Source: Edaphobacter flagellatus (lineage in GTDB: Bacteria; Acidobacteriota; Terriglobia; Terriglobales; Acidobacteriaceae). Taken from it: a stretch of DNA of 64,000 bases. The stretch lies in assembly GCF_025264665.1 (NCBI RefSeq), contig NZ_CP073697.1, positions 2,852,001-2,916,000 on the forward strand. Reading direction: 5' to 3'. Below, piece after piece: positions 43,636 to 52,662 of the stretch. The first letter of the stretch is position 1. The number at the start of each line of letters is the position of its first letter. The notes below the pieces were generated by a model that worked only from the letters and a program-made list of their open reading frames with translations, did no database searches and was not told the origin of the DNA. The position numbers and the translations under genes were made by a program.

Positions 43636-44325
43636 TCAGTATCCGCGGTAGCGTGTGGCCTGTTTGATCTGATTGATGCGGTTGATGTGGTACTGGAAAT
43701 AGAGTCCGCCGAAGAAGAAGGTCATGACCGGGCCGAGACGCAGTCCGACGGGCTCGACGGTGTTGTAGAACTGCTCGAGCGAGTTCTTCATGGCGAAGCG
43801 ATAGAGGATGACGAGTACGAGAGCAGCAATGCTCAGAAGCGCGGATGCTGGAGATGTATGGGGTACGTGCCCGGATGCCATCGCAGCGCTCATGCCGGCG
43901 GAGACGCCTCCGTTGAGGAAAGAGCATACGGCGTAGCCGATGAAGTAGGGGAAGGCTTTGGTCTGCGGCTCGACTTTGCGCATCCAGAGCACCTGGACGA
44001 GGTCCCAGATGATGAAGAAGAGTCCACAGGTGCAGATGCCGATGATGAGTACGAGGACCCAGCTGAGATTGGGCGGGTCGGGATAGGGAGAGGTTGCAAC
44101 AGGATAAGCAACGGCAGGAGGCGGGGCTCCGTAGGCCGGGGTGGCTGCAACAGGCGGCGGGATGGTGCCGGGGTTGAGGATCTGGGCAACGGGGATCCAT
44201 TCGGTAGCGTCGTCGGACTTGGCCATGTCGGTAAGCAGAACGTTGCCGCTGGCGACGTAGCGTTGCAGGTCTTCAAGGGTATATGGGCCGTAGGTCTGGC
44301 CTTCGCGTGTGACGTGATAGGGCAT
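43636..44325 (-). CDS. GYF-domain membrane protein
   Basis: The 229-residue protein starts with a GYF_2 domain, MPYHVTREGQTYGPYTLEDL, through ATEWIPVAQIL near residue 53, then a Pro/Ala-rich linker and four predicted membrane helices beginning LSWVLVLIIGICTCGLFFII. GYF domains bind proline-rich peptides, here on the cytoplasmic side. AGGAG lies about seven bases before the chosen ATG. It is followed at two bases by the DUF2752 gene; shared membrane location suggests a common job, not yet known. Confidence 0.8.
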   Translation of the reverse strand: MPYHVTREGQTYGPYTLEDLQRYVASGNVLLTDMAKSDDATEWIPVAQILNPGTIPPPVAATPAYGAPPPAVAYPVATSPYPDPPNLSWVLVLIIGICTCGLFFIIWDLVQVLWMRKVEPQTKAFPYFIGYAVCSFLNGGVSAGMSAAMASGHVPHTSPASALLSIAALVLVILYRFAMKNSLEQFYNTVEPVGLRLGPVMTFFFGGLYFQYHINRINQIKQATRYRGY

Positions 44326-44443
44326 CAGTGGCTCCTGGATGTGCTTGCAGAACCGATGAGAACACGGAGCGCGTGTAAGTACAAGAGAGTACAGCATCTA
44401 AATAAGGCAGTAGGATGAATGCGGAAACAAGGGGTATTGCCTG

Positions 44444-45076
44444 GTGGATCGCCGAGCACATTGGGAGAGCGTTTATCGCGAGAAAGAGTCGACGATGGTG
44501 AGCTGGTACCGGCCGCATCTGGAGACATCGCTTGAGTTGATTGCGCGCTTTGCTGGTTCGAAGCAGGCGGCGATTCTGGATATCGGCGGTGGGGCATCGA
44601 CGCTGGTGGATGATCTGCTGGCCGCCGGGTACGATGACGTCTCGGTTTTGGATATTGCGGACGATGCGCTGGAGGTTTCGCGGCATCGGCTGGGTGACGG
44701 TTCGGCCCGGGTGCATTGGGTGGCGGCGGACTTCCTCAATGCAAAACTGGAGACGGAGCGATACGATCTATGCCACGATCGCGCGGTCTTTCATTTTTTG
44801 ACGAACGATGGTGAGAAGTCTGCGTACCTCGAACAGGTGGCGCGGATTCTGCGGCCGGAGGGTGTGCTGGTGCTGGCAACGTTTTCTCCTGACGGGCCGG
44901 AGAAGTGCAGTGGGCTGGAGGTTTCGCGGTACGGCGAAGAAGCTCTGAAGATGGTGACGGCAGAGAGGTTTGTGCTGGTGGAGTCGCGCAGCGTCAGCCA
45001 TCACACGCCAACGGGTGCTGTACAGGAGATGATGTACTTTGTGTTGCGAAAGACATCATCTCCTGCAATTGGTTAG
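44444..45076 (+). CDS. class I SAM-dependent methyltransferase
   Basis: The 210-residue protein has HWESVYREKESTMVSWYRPH at the N-terminus, the SAM loop ILDIGGGAST near residue 45 and DLCHDRAVFHFL downstream. Such short enzymes with WYxPH near the N-terminus are common in bacteria (thiopurine- or tellurite-type methyltransferase relatives), with unknown substrates. GTG is the start codon. Its 3' end overlaps the GH28 gene end by four bases (convergent). Confidence 0.85.
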   Translation: MDRRAHWESVYREKESTMVSWYRPHLETSLELIARFAGSKQAAILDIGGGASTLVDDLLAAGYDDVSVLDIADDALEVSRHRLGDGSARVHWVAADFLNAKLETERYDLCHDRAVFHFLTNDGEKSAYLEQVARILRPEGVLVLATFSPDGPEKCSGLEVSRYGEEALKMVTAERFVLVESRSVSHHTPTGAVQEMMYFVLRKTSSPAIG

Positions 45077-46719
45077 AGAGACTGGTTATCGGCAGTTGCG
45101 AGTTGTGTGTCCTTTGCTGCGCGGCTGATGGCGATGCGCAGATCGGTGACCTTGTTCAAGGCAAAGGCCGCCGGGCTGGTGGGTGCGGTGACTGCGATAA
45201 AGTCGGCGCGATTGATCCCGTCGAGGTAGAAGCTGGGCCGCGCGTCAGGAGTGGCTGGCTGGACTTCGACGTGGCTCATCTCAAGGTTATTGATATGGCG
45301 GAGGAAGAAACCTTGTGAGGGGGTGTCGGTGCCGAACCTCTGGGGGTCAGGGTATAGGTCGATGCCTTCGGGGATGACGATCTTGGCGTGCTCGGCGGTG
45401 CCTCCGCCCTGATGGTGGATGTAGATGTTGGAGAGTTTGAGGTCCTGAATGGGATAGTTGGGGATCCCGCTGATGATGGACGAGATGTGCGAGACGGTGT
45501 TGAAGCTCGAGACGTTGTCGACGAGAACGCGGCGCAGGGTTCCGGTTTTGGTGGTTTCTTTTGGCCCACGAAGACGCGCTCCGAGGCGGAAGAAGAAAGG
45601 TGCACTGACGACATCGCGCATAGTGATGTTGGAGATGGCGATATCTTCGCAAAGCGCGCCATCCACGCTTTCAAGTGCGATGCCGCGGGAACCTTCGACG
45701 ACGCAGTTGGAGATGGTGATGTTTTTGAAGCCGCCGTTGGATTCGGTTCCGCATTTAATACGGCCATTGCGCGGAACCTTGAAGTCGGGGGCAAACTTCT
45801 TGAAGGTGCCGTCGAGGAAGGTGCCGAGTTCGTAGATTCCGGAGACATAGCAGTTGGTGATCGTCATATTCTCGGTGGCACGGGCGTAGCCGAGAGCGTA
45901 ACTGGACTTGGGGCAGATGCCGTCATCCCAAGGCGAGTTGACGTAGCAGTTGGAGACGCGGACGTTGCGGCAGCAGTCGATGTCCATGCCGTCGCGATCG
46001 GTGTCGATGGTGATGTTGTCGATGGTGAGGTTGTCGACGCCGGTGAGCAGGAAGCCGAAGTGTCCACCCTTGAGGAGCGAGAAGTCACGGAAGAGGACAT
46101 TGCGGCAGTTCTTGAGGGCGATGGCCTTATTGCCCACACCGGCCTGTTCCGCAAGAAATCCCGGAGCACCGGCAATGGCGCTGCTTCGGGTTCCACGACT
46201 CAGCCCCTTGCCCCAGATGAGGCCCGGGCCGGTGATGGAGACATCGTTGATGCCTTCTCCCCAGATCAGCGAGTTGTGCCAGTGGTTGTGGCCGTAGTCC
46301 TGATAGGGGGTCCAGGGATCGTTGGGTTCGGCGGCGTCGTAGGTTCCGCCGTTGTAGCCGGTGGTCTCGCCGGGTTTGGGAGAATCGGCGGAGAGGATGG
46401 TTGCGCCCTGCGAGAGATGGAGGTTGACATGGCTCTTGAGGCGGATGGAGAAGGAGAGCCAGGTTCCGGCGGGGAAATAGACGGTGCCTCCCCCGACGGA
46501 GGCTGCTGCCTCAATGGCCTTGTTGATGGCAGGTGAGTCGACGGTCTTACCGTCGCCGACTGCGCCGTAGGTGCGGACGTCGAAGATGGCTCCGGCAGGA
46601 AAGGTAGCGGAGGGTTTGGTGGCGGCGTAGGCAAAGGGAGCGGCTGTGGCGGCTGCGGCGGCAAGCCCCATGCTGCCTAGTTTGAGCAGTTCACGACGAG
46701 CGGTGTTAGGAGTGTGCAT
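45073..46719 (-). CDS. glycoside hydrolase family 28 (polygalacturonase-like), Tat-exported
   Basis: From ATG 46719 the protein has 548 residues and a twin-arginine-type signal (ARRELLKLGSMGLAAAAATA). The mature part begins IFDVRTYGAVGDGKTVDSPA, the GH28 entry motif, and has the parallel beta-helix with the acidic sites in DTDRDGMDIDCCRN and SPWDDGICPKSS and a turn IKCGTESNGGFKN where GH28 enzymes often have Gly-His-Gly. The His is replaced, as in some rhamnogalacturonan or exo-acting members. It would cleave pectin-type galacturonans outside the cytoplasm. Confidence 0.87.
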   Translation of the reverse strand: MHTPNTARRELLKLGSMGLAAAAATAAPFAYAATKPSATFPAGAIFDVRTYGAVGDGKTVDSPAINKAIEAAASVGGGTVYFPAGTWLSFSIRLKSHVNLHLSQGATILSADSPKPGETTGYNGGTYDAAEPNDPWTPYQDYGHNHWHNSLIWGEGINDVSITGPGLIWGKGLSRGTRSSAIAGAPGFLAEQAGVGNKAIALKNCRNVLFRDFSLLKGGHFGFLLTGVDNLTIDNITIDTDRDGMDIDCCRNVRVSNCYVNSPWDDGICPKSSYALGYARATENMTITNCYVSGIYELGTFLDGTFKKFAPDFKVPRNGRIKCGTESNGGFKNITISNCVVEGSRGIALESVDGALCEDIAISNITMRDVVSAPFFFRLGARLRGPKETTKTGTLRRVLVDNVSSFNTVSHISSIISGIPNYPIQDLKLSNIYIHHQGGGTAEHAKIVIPEGIDLYPDPQRFGTDTPSQGFFLRHINNLEMSHVEVQPATPDARPSFYLDGINRADFIAVTAPTSPAAFALNKVTDLRIAISRAAKDTQLATADNQSL

Positions 46720-46839
46720 AGGTTCGCAATCGTAGCAGAGAATTGGTCGGACCAAAAGGGCTATCACTTTTTGCATCAAAGAAAGCAGACGGCTGGACGG
46801 AAGCGAGGTTCAGCGGAAATCAGGCTAGAGGATAGAAAA

Positions 46840-47250
46840 TTGCCAATAACGAGGCCGTGCTTTCTGGTGGTAGACCGGGAGTTCCCGGGGAGTATCTCGA
46901 CGCGAAAACTGGTGATCGAGACGGCGAAGTTCAACGTGATTACGGCGTACAGCGGGCAGGAGGCGCTGGAGGTGATGCGTCGGTTTCCAGCGATCGATGG
47001 CGTGGTGATGGATGGAGAGCTGGACGATATTCCGGCGGAGTATCTGACGCAGGAGCTGAAGAAGCTGGAGCCGAAGCTGCCGGTAGTGGTGATCTGCGCT
47101 CCGGGTTACAGCGATTGTCCGAGTGCCGACGTGCAGCTGGAGTCGTTTCAGCCGCAGAAGCTGCTGGAGGCCCTGCGAAAGTTGAAGCCACGTGAGGCCG
47201 ATGAGATCGAGAAGCACGATGAGGACATCAGTACAGAGCGGCCAAACTAA
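46840..47250 (+). CDS. atypical response-regulator receiver-like protein
   Basis: The protein of about 136 residues looks like a single receiver domain: PCFLVVDREFPG (the usual acidic pair reduced to Asp-Arg-Glu), NVITAYSGQEALEVM, IDGVVMDGELDDIP with the likely phosphorylated Asp, and LPVVVICAPGY. There is no output domain. The pocket is altered, so phosphorylation is uncertain. I use TTG 46840 with GAGGA before it; the frame is open to 46714 but would overlap the divergent GH28 start. The role, perhaps phospho-relay or an inactive partner, is unknown. Confidence 0.55.
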   Translation: MPITRPCFLVVDREFPGSISTRKLVIETAKFNVITAYSGQEALEVMRRFPAIDGVVMDGELDDIPAEYLTQELKKLEPKLPVVVICAPGYSDCPSADVQLESFQPQKLLEALRKLKPREADEIEKHDEDISTERPN

Positions 47251-47310
47251 GGGAGCACGGCAAGCTCGTCGCCGCCGCTGTCGACACCATCGTAGCTAAC
47301 TCTGGTGATG

Positions 47311-47859
47311 CTAGGGTTTTTGGGATGAGTTCGGCGCGGTGGATGACGAGGGTGCGGGCCCAGTGGCTTTCATCTTGCGGCCGAAGTCTTCGGCGGCCTG
47401 CTGGATCTGCGGTTGTATGGTGACCATCTGCTTCTGCATCAGGTCCATCGTCCGCGTCATGAGTTCAGGCGATTTTGCGATGAGGGCTTGGCCGGCGGGT
47501 GAGTGGTAAAAGCTGATGATGCCGTCGAGCTCGTCGTCGGTGTAGGTTTCGCTATAGACCTGGAGGATGACGGGCTTGAGCTTGTCCCACGAGATGGCGC
47601 CCTGAATGATCTGCTGGACCTTGGCCTGGAAGTCGTCGATGAGCTTCTGCTGCTCGGGCGTGGCCTGGATCTGCGCGGTCTGCTGGGCGGTCATGGCCTT
47701 CATGCGGTCCGACATCTGACCCATCACCTTGTCCATGAGTTGATCCATCTTGGTGATGCGGACCAGCTCTTCGGCCTTGGCGCGTTTGGAAGCGTCGTCG
47801 GCGTGTGCGGCGGCGGGAAGGGCGAGCGCGAGGAGAAGTGTGAAGGCGATGCGTTTCAT
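47311..47859 (-). CDS. DUF2059-domain periplasmic protein
   Basis: The 182-residue protein has a signal peptide (MKRIAFTLLLALALPAAAHA) followed by helices with AEELVRITKMDQLMDKVMGQ. The DUF2059 core is LQVYSETYTDDELDGIISFY then SPAGQALIAKSPELM. The C-terminus is Ser/Pro-rich and disordered. The function is unknown for the family, which is periplasmic. It lies five bases after the OPT transporter gene in the same operon. Confidence 0.85.
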   Translation of the reverse strand: MKRIAFTLLLALALPAAAHADDASKRAKAEELVRITKMDQLMDKVMGQMSDRMKAMTAQQTAQIQATPEQQKLIDDFQAKVQQIIQGAISWDKLKPVILQVYSETYTDDELDGIISFYHSPAGQALIAKSPELMTRTMDLMQKQMVTIQPQIQQAAEDFGRKMKATGPAPSSSTAPNSSQKP

Positions 47860-47864
47860 TGGGG

Positions 47865-50120
47865 TTAGTCCTTGTTCTGGTCGAGCGGTTTGCGTGCGAA
47901 GTAGTAGAGCGAGAAGGCCAGCAGGCAGAACATGATGACCGAGACGATGTCGTGATGGAGCGGGTTGTGGTCGCTGAAGCGCGGGAGTGTTTTGGGCAGA
48001 CTCCGCATCCAGGGTTTCGAGGCGCTCTCCATGGCTGATTCGTAGAGTTTGACGCCGACGCCGAGCAGGCCGACGATGCCTCCGGCGGCAATGAGTCCTG
48101 AGGCGTAGAGCGAGCCGGAGGAGATTTCGGATTCGGTCTCGGACTGTTGGATGCCTTCTTTGGCCATGGCGCGGTCGACCATCCAGCGCATGACGCCGCC
48201 GACGAAGATGGCGAGCGTAGTGCCGATGGAGAGGTAGGCTCCTACGGCCAGAGTGAGGCTTCTGATTCCCAATAGCTCGATCATGATGACGAGCGCGACT
48301 CCGAGGAGGACGAGCGACCAGGGCAGTTTGCGGCTAAGGATGCCGTTGATGACGGTGGCCATCAGACGTCCTTGCGGCGCGGCTGCTTTTTCGCTGCCGA
48401 TGCCCTGCGTCCACTGGACTTCGATCTGCTGCGTTGCTGGATTGTAGAGATACTTGCCGTCGGCGAGAGTGGAGGAGCCGATGCTGTTCAGCAGAATGTA
48501 GCTGCGGGCGTCAGTCAGTTCAGCGTGGTTGGATGAGGAGTCGGCGAGTGTGACGCGGTCGCGGGTGAAGTTGCCCTGATTCTGCACGCCGTCGGGAAGA
48601 GCGGAGAGCGAGATGGCGATGGGCTTGGGCAGGCGCTGGAAGCTTTCGAGGCCTTTGTTCATCGCGTTGAGTGTGGTGCCGATGGAGAGTACGGAGATGA
48701 TGACGCCGATCATGATGGCGAGCTGCTGCTTCCAGGGCGTGGCTCCGATGAGGTAGCCGGTCTTGAGGTCCTGCGCGGTGTCTCCGGCATTGGAGGCCGC
48801 GATGCAGACGATGCCGCCGATGGTGATGGCGAGAGCGCCGAAGGCAGGGGCTGTCCAGCCTTTGACGAGGAAGATGGCGGCGGTGGCCATGAGGGTGGCG
48901 ATGGTCATGCCGGAGACGGGTGAGGCTGACGAGCCGACGATGCCGACGATGCGTGCCGAGACGGTGACGAAGAGGAAGCCGAAGACGACGACGAGGAGCG
49001 CGGCTGCGAAATTGGCGAGGGCTCCGACCTGCGCGCCGGGCACGGGCTTGAACTGGAGGAAGACCCAGAGCAGGATGACAAGGAGAACGGAGCCGCCGAT
49101 GACGACCGACCAGGGCAAGTCGTGCTCCGTGCGGGGGACGCTGGTGGTATTGCGAGCGCCACCTTTGTTTTTACCGATGGAGCGGAAGCCTTCGGCGAGC
49201 GCAGCGAAGATGGTCGGCGCGGTGCGGAGGAGGGTGATGAGGCCGCTGCAGGCTACGGCTCCTGCGCCCATGGGCCGGACGTAAGTACGCCAGAGGTCGG
49301 AGGGCGACATGTCCTTGATGAGCGTGGTGCCGGGGTAGAGCGGTGTGGTGAGGTGCGAGCCGAAGAAGTAGATGGCCGGCATCAGCACGAGCCAGGAGAA
49401 GACACCGCCGGCAAGCATGACGGCGGCGACACGCATGCCGATGATGTAGCCGACGCCGAGGTACTCCGATGTGACGTCGGCGCGGATGGCACCTCCTTTG
49501 AGGAGGTGTTGTTCTCCCATGTCGAAGGAGCGGTCTGGGGTGGAGGGGAAGAGGCCGAAGAGGTTCTCGTTTTGGAAGAGGGTGTAGAGGCCGCCGAGGC
49601 CGAGTCCGAGGAAGACGCGGGAGGCGAAGCTCCCGCCGCGTTCGCCTGCCATGAGGACGTCGGCGCAGGCGGTGCCTTCAGGGTAGGTGAGGGTGCCGTG
49701 CTCTTCGACGATGAGCTGGCGGCGGAGCGGGATCATGAAGAGGACGCCGAGCCAGCCTCCGAAGAGGGCGAGGGCGAAGATGCGCGTGGATTCGAGGTCG
49801 AAGCCGAGGAAGATGAGCGCGGGAAGGGTGAAGATGACTCCCGAGGCGATGGACTGGCCTGCGTTGCCGGTGGTCTGGACAATGTTGTTCTCGAGGATCG
49901 ACGCTCGGCCGAAGGCGCGGAGGATGGAGATGGAGAGCACCGAGATGGGGATGCTGGCGGCGACGGTGAGTCCGGCACGCAGACCGACATAGACGGTAAC
50001 GGCTCCGAAGAGGATGCCGAAGAGGGCTCCGAGGATGAGGGCGCGGGCGGTGAATTCGGGGCGCGACTCGGTGGCGGGGACGAAGGGGGTGAAGGTGGGC
50101 TTATTGCTTGTTGTGGACAT
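47865..50120 (-). CDS. OPT-family oligopeptide transporter
   Basis: The 751-residue protein has about sixteen membrane helices and OPT signatures such as ILGALFGILFGAVTVYVGLRAG near the N-terminus, ENNIVQTTGNAGQSIASGVIF and the later SNAGDTAQDLKTGYLIGATP. OPT/YSL proteins import peptides or metal-siderophore-like complexes with protons. A large soluble loop lies near residues 490-560. It precedes the DUF2059 gene, so the two probably work or at least are expressed together. Confidence 0.9.
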   Translation of the reverse strand: MSTTSNKPTFTPFVPATESRPEFTARALILGALFGILFGAVTVYVGLRAGLTVAASIPISVLSISILRAFGRASILENNIVQTTGNAGQSIASGVIFTLPALIFLGFDLESTRIFALALFGGWLGVLFMIPLRRQLIVEEHGTLTYPEGTACADVLMAGERGGSFASRVFLGLGLGGLYTLFQNENLFGLFPSTPDRSFDMGEQHLLKGGAIRADVTSEYLGVGYIIGMRVAAVMLAGGVFSWLVLMPAIYFFGSHLTTPLYPGTTLIKDMSPSDLWRTYVRPMGAGAVACSGLITLLRTAPTIFAALAEGFRSIGKNKGGARNTTSVPRTEHDLPWSVVIGGSVLLVILLWVFLQFKPVPGAQVGALANFAAALLVVVFGFLFVTVSARIVGIVGSSASPVSGMTIATLMATAAIFLVKGWTAPAFGALAITIGGIVCIAASNAGDTAQDLKTGYLIGATPWKQQLAIMIGVIISVLSIGTTLNAMNKGLESFQRLPKPIAISLSALPDGVQNQGNFTRDRVTLADSSSNHAELTDARSYILLNSIGSSTLADGKYLYNPATQQIEVQWTQGIGSEKAAAPQGRLMATVINGILSRKLPWSLVLLGVALVIMIELLGIRSLTLAVGAYLSIGTTLAIFVGGVMRWMVDRAMAKEGIQQSETESEISSGSLYASGLIAAGGIVGLLGVGVKLYESAMESASKPWMRSLPKTLPRFSDHNPLHHDIVSVIMFCLLAFSLYYFARKPLDQNKD

Positions 50121-50203
50121 AGTTCTTGATCTCTCCGCTCAGTTTCTCGCTGCGGCTGGATGAGTGTATCAGCGCGAGGGCAGAGAAGAACGTCTCGTGT
50201 TGT

Positions 50204-50791
50204 TTATTCGGCGGAGTCGTCGGTGAGGGATCTGTCGGGGCGATTGAATGAACCCGTGATCGAACGCCGTATGTGGACGGCGAGTGCGCAGGCCATCAGG
50301 AAGAGCATGGGGCCGGTAAAGAGGAAGCGGTCCTGCGCCCATTTGCTGTCGAGCAGGATGGGCGTTTGCGCGTTGAAGTTGCCGAAGAAACGCGCGAGGC
50401 GGCCTGCGGTGTTGTTGCCTCCGAGGACGCTGGAGTTTCGTGACTGCCAAGTGAAAAAACGCACAAGGAAGGCGAAGGTGACTGGCACCCAGGCCCAGAG
50501 GATGGCGGGGACGCTGTCGGGTTCGACGAAGGGTGCGGCTCCGGGTGCAAGCTCAAGAACGGCTTTGCTGAGACGGCCGAAGGGAATGAGGCCGAGGATG
50601 AATCCGGAGGCGGCGAAGATGGGCAGGAAGTAGTTGAGCAGAAAGACGAATCGCGTCTGCGTCGTCCAGTGAAGCTTGGTCGCTGTGGCCCAGGCGGGGA
50701 GAACGAAGATCCATGCCAGCTTGCTTGCGAGAATCGCTACGAGGACGTACAGAAAGAGGCACTTGGCGCACCATGTGACGACGCGAAACAT
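50204..50791 (-). CDS. hypothetical integral membrane protein
   Basis: From the ATG at 50791 the 195-residue protein has about four membrane spans (FLYVLVAILASKLAWIFVLP, NYFLPIFAASGFILGLIPFG and others) and short polar loops. The frame stays open to 51055 but reads as shadow sequence before this Met. No family is recognised. It lies 83 bases upstream of the OPT gene on the same strand and could be part of its transcript. Confidence 0.55.
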   Translation of the reverse strand: MFRVVTWCAKCLFLYVLVAILASKLAWIFVLPAWATATKLHWTTQTRFVFLLNYFLPIFAASGFILGLIPFGRLSKAVLELAPGAAPFVEPDSVPAILWAWVPVTFAFLVRFFTWQSRNSSVLGGNNTAGRLARFFGNFNAQTPILLDSKWAQDRFLFTGPMLFLMACALAVHIRRSITGSFNRPDRSLTDDSAE

Positions 50792-50941
50792 GGTTTCAGG
50801 TGTAGCACAGCGGGGTGCCGGGGCGCATCTTCGGAGGTGCAGAAATCTTGACTCGCGGATAGGATCGAGGACTATACTGCGCATAGTGGTGTGGCGATTT
50901 CCACACACAAACGAGTGAGGTGAGTCTTCAGCCAACGCTGG

Positions 50942-51889
50942 ATGGACAATTCGCTCGACAGTAACACTGGGGTTCCCCCTGGTCCTCCCGGTGGCCCGCC
51001 TGGCGGGGTGGAGGAATGGCGCGCAATCTCTCGCGTGCTGAAGAGTCCGGGGCAAATCGTACGATCCGTTTTCGATGATCTGATAACAACTTTCTTTCCT
51101 GGCGATTGCAGGGCCTGTGGGGGGCCGCTGCTGAAAGCCGGAACCTCTCCGTTATGCAATGAATGTGTTCGTGAGCTGCGTGAGCAGTCGGCGACGCTGT
51201 GCGTTCGCTGCGGCGAGGCGCTGGATGTGGATGGGCTGCACTACGAGCGGCAGTTTGGGGCGGAAGCGTTGTTGTGCTCGCCGTGTCGGATGACGCCTCC
51301 GGAGTTTGAGCGCGCTGCGGCGTGGGGCTTATACGAGGACGGGATGCGCGAGCTGATCCACCTGCTGAAGTACGAAGGGGTGGAAGGCGCTGCGAAGCCG
51401 CTGGGACAGTTGCTGGCCCGTGTGATGGTGTCGCTGGCCGAGGGAGGCATGCCACGCGATCTTGCAGTGATTGCCGTGCCTCTGTTTCCGGCGAAGCAGA
51501 GGCTGCGTGGTTATAACCAGTCAGCGCGGATTGTGGATGAGGTGTCGGAGGAGCTTCGTCGAGCAGGCGGGTGGACGCTGCGGGCAGCGCATGGTGCTCT
51601 GCGCCGCATACGCGATACAGAGAGCCAGTTTGGGCTGACGGCGAGCGGGCGGCGGAGAAATCTGCGCGGAGCGTTTGTGGTGGCCGATCCGGCGGCTGTG
51701 GCGGGGCGCGAGGTCCTGCTGGTGGATGACATTTACACGACTGGGGCAACGGCGCGGGAGTGTGCTCGCGTGTTGCGGCAGGCTGGAGCGGCGAAGGTGT
51801 GGGTGGCAACCGTGGCTCGCGCGCAGCGAGAGATGGTGGCGCGATGGGGGGCGGAGGCTGAGGCCTCCGCGATGCATTGGGAGCAATAA
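50942..51889 (+). CDS. ComF-family phosphoribosyltransferase-like protein
   Basis: The 315-residue protein has two zinc-binding cysteine pairs (CRACGG...CNEC and CVRCG...CSPC, residues about 57-125) and the phosphoribosyltransferase motif LLVDDIYTTGATA near residue 260. ComF proteins are linked to natural transformation in some bacteria (the DprA-ComFC interaction) and are otherwise widespread. The N-terminus has an extra Pro/Gly-rich tail (GVPPGPPGGPPGG) and a domain of about 50 residues before the first cysteines. It is divergent from the membrane protein gene. Confidence 0.88.
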   Translation: MDNSLDSNTGVPPGPPGGPPGGVEEWRAISRVLKSPGQIVRSVFDDLITTFFPGDCRACGGPLLKAGTSPLCNECVRELREQSATLCVRCGEALDVDGLHYERQFGAEALLCSPCRMTPPEFERAAAWGLYEDGMRELIHLLKYEGVEGAAKPLGQLLARVMVSLAEGGMPRDLAVIAVPLFPAKQRLRGYNQSARIVDEVSEELRRAGGWTLRAAHGALRRIRDTESQFGLTASGRRRNLRGAFVVADPAAVAGREVLLVDDIYTTGATARECARVLRQAGAAKVWVATVARAQREMVARWGAEAEASAMHWEQ

Positions 51890-51937
51890 ACGACCTGGGC
51901 GTAGTGCTGAACGTATTTGACGGAGGCAGGGAGACAG

Positions 51938-52597
51938 ATGCAATCGGGCAAGATGCGGAAGCAAGGACTAACTGGAAAGCGGCATGCGGGGCACCTGCCG
52001 GGGCACGCGATGAGAGTGGCTGCGGCTGAAGATCCGCGGGCCGGGGTCTTTCGGCAGCCGGTGATGCAGACGCCGGTGCTGGTGCTGAACGCATCGTACG
52101 AGCCGATCAATATCTGCGGGGCGAGGCGAGCGTTGGTCCTGGTGCTGAAGGGTGTGGCGCGCACGGAAGAGGAGCAGGGGCAGCAGCTGCATGCGGCACG
52201 GATGCAGGTGGCGATGCCCAGCGTGATCCGGCTGCTGGAGTATCGCAGGATTCCACACCAGACGCGCGCGCTTTCGAGGAAGAACATTCTGCTGCGCGAT
52301 CGCAACTGTTGCCAGTACTGCGAGACGGTGCTGACGGCGGCGGAGCTGACGCTGGATCATGTGATTCCGCGCTCGCGTGGCGGTACATCGACGTGGGAGA
52401 ACCTGGTGGCGTGCTGCCATTCGTGCAATCGCAGGAAGGGGAATGCGATGTTGCACGAGCTGACGGATATGAAGCTGAAGCGCGAGCCGAGGCCGTTTTC
52501 GCTACACACATCACGGCACATTATGAGGATGATTGGCAGTGCGGACGCGGCTTGGCGCAAGTACTTGTACTTCGAACATAACGAGTCGGCGGCTTGA
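51938..52597 (+). CDS. HNH endonuclease
   Basis: The protein of about 219 residues has a canonical HNH fold at the C-terminal half: [40 protein letters not shown] and NRRKGN, giving the two CxxC zinc pairs and the catalytic His of DHV. The N-terminal half begins with a basic segment and [20 protein letters not shown], typical of this conserved bacterial HNH group. The DNA target is unknown; the gene is stand-alone, not beside a phage. ATG 51938 is favoured over TTG 51917 for its GGAG upstream. Confidence 0.85.
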   Translation: MQSGKMRKQGLTGKRHAGHLPGHAMRVAAAEDPRAGVFRQPVMQTPVLVLNASYEPINICGARRALVLVLKGVARTEEEQGQQLHAARMQVAMPSVIRLLEYRRIPHQTRALSRKNILLRDRNCCQYCETVLTAAELTLDHVIPRSRGGTSTWENLVACCHSCNRRKGNAMLHELTDMKLKREPRPFSLHTSRHIMRMIGSADAAWRKYLYFEHNESAA

Positions 52598-52662
52598 GTA
52601 GCGGGCGTTGATGTGTTGCACGGTCTTCCGTGAAAGAATTGCAGCAGGACTGAGAGTACGTC

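Noticed and set aside
45388..46536. 382-residue antisense frame opposite GH28
   Set aside because: Gly/Asp/Val-rich mirror of the GH28 frame without start signals.
49122..50129. 335-residue antisense frame opposite the OPT transporter
   Set aside because: Glu/Gly-rich mirror of a well-supported transporter gene.
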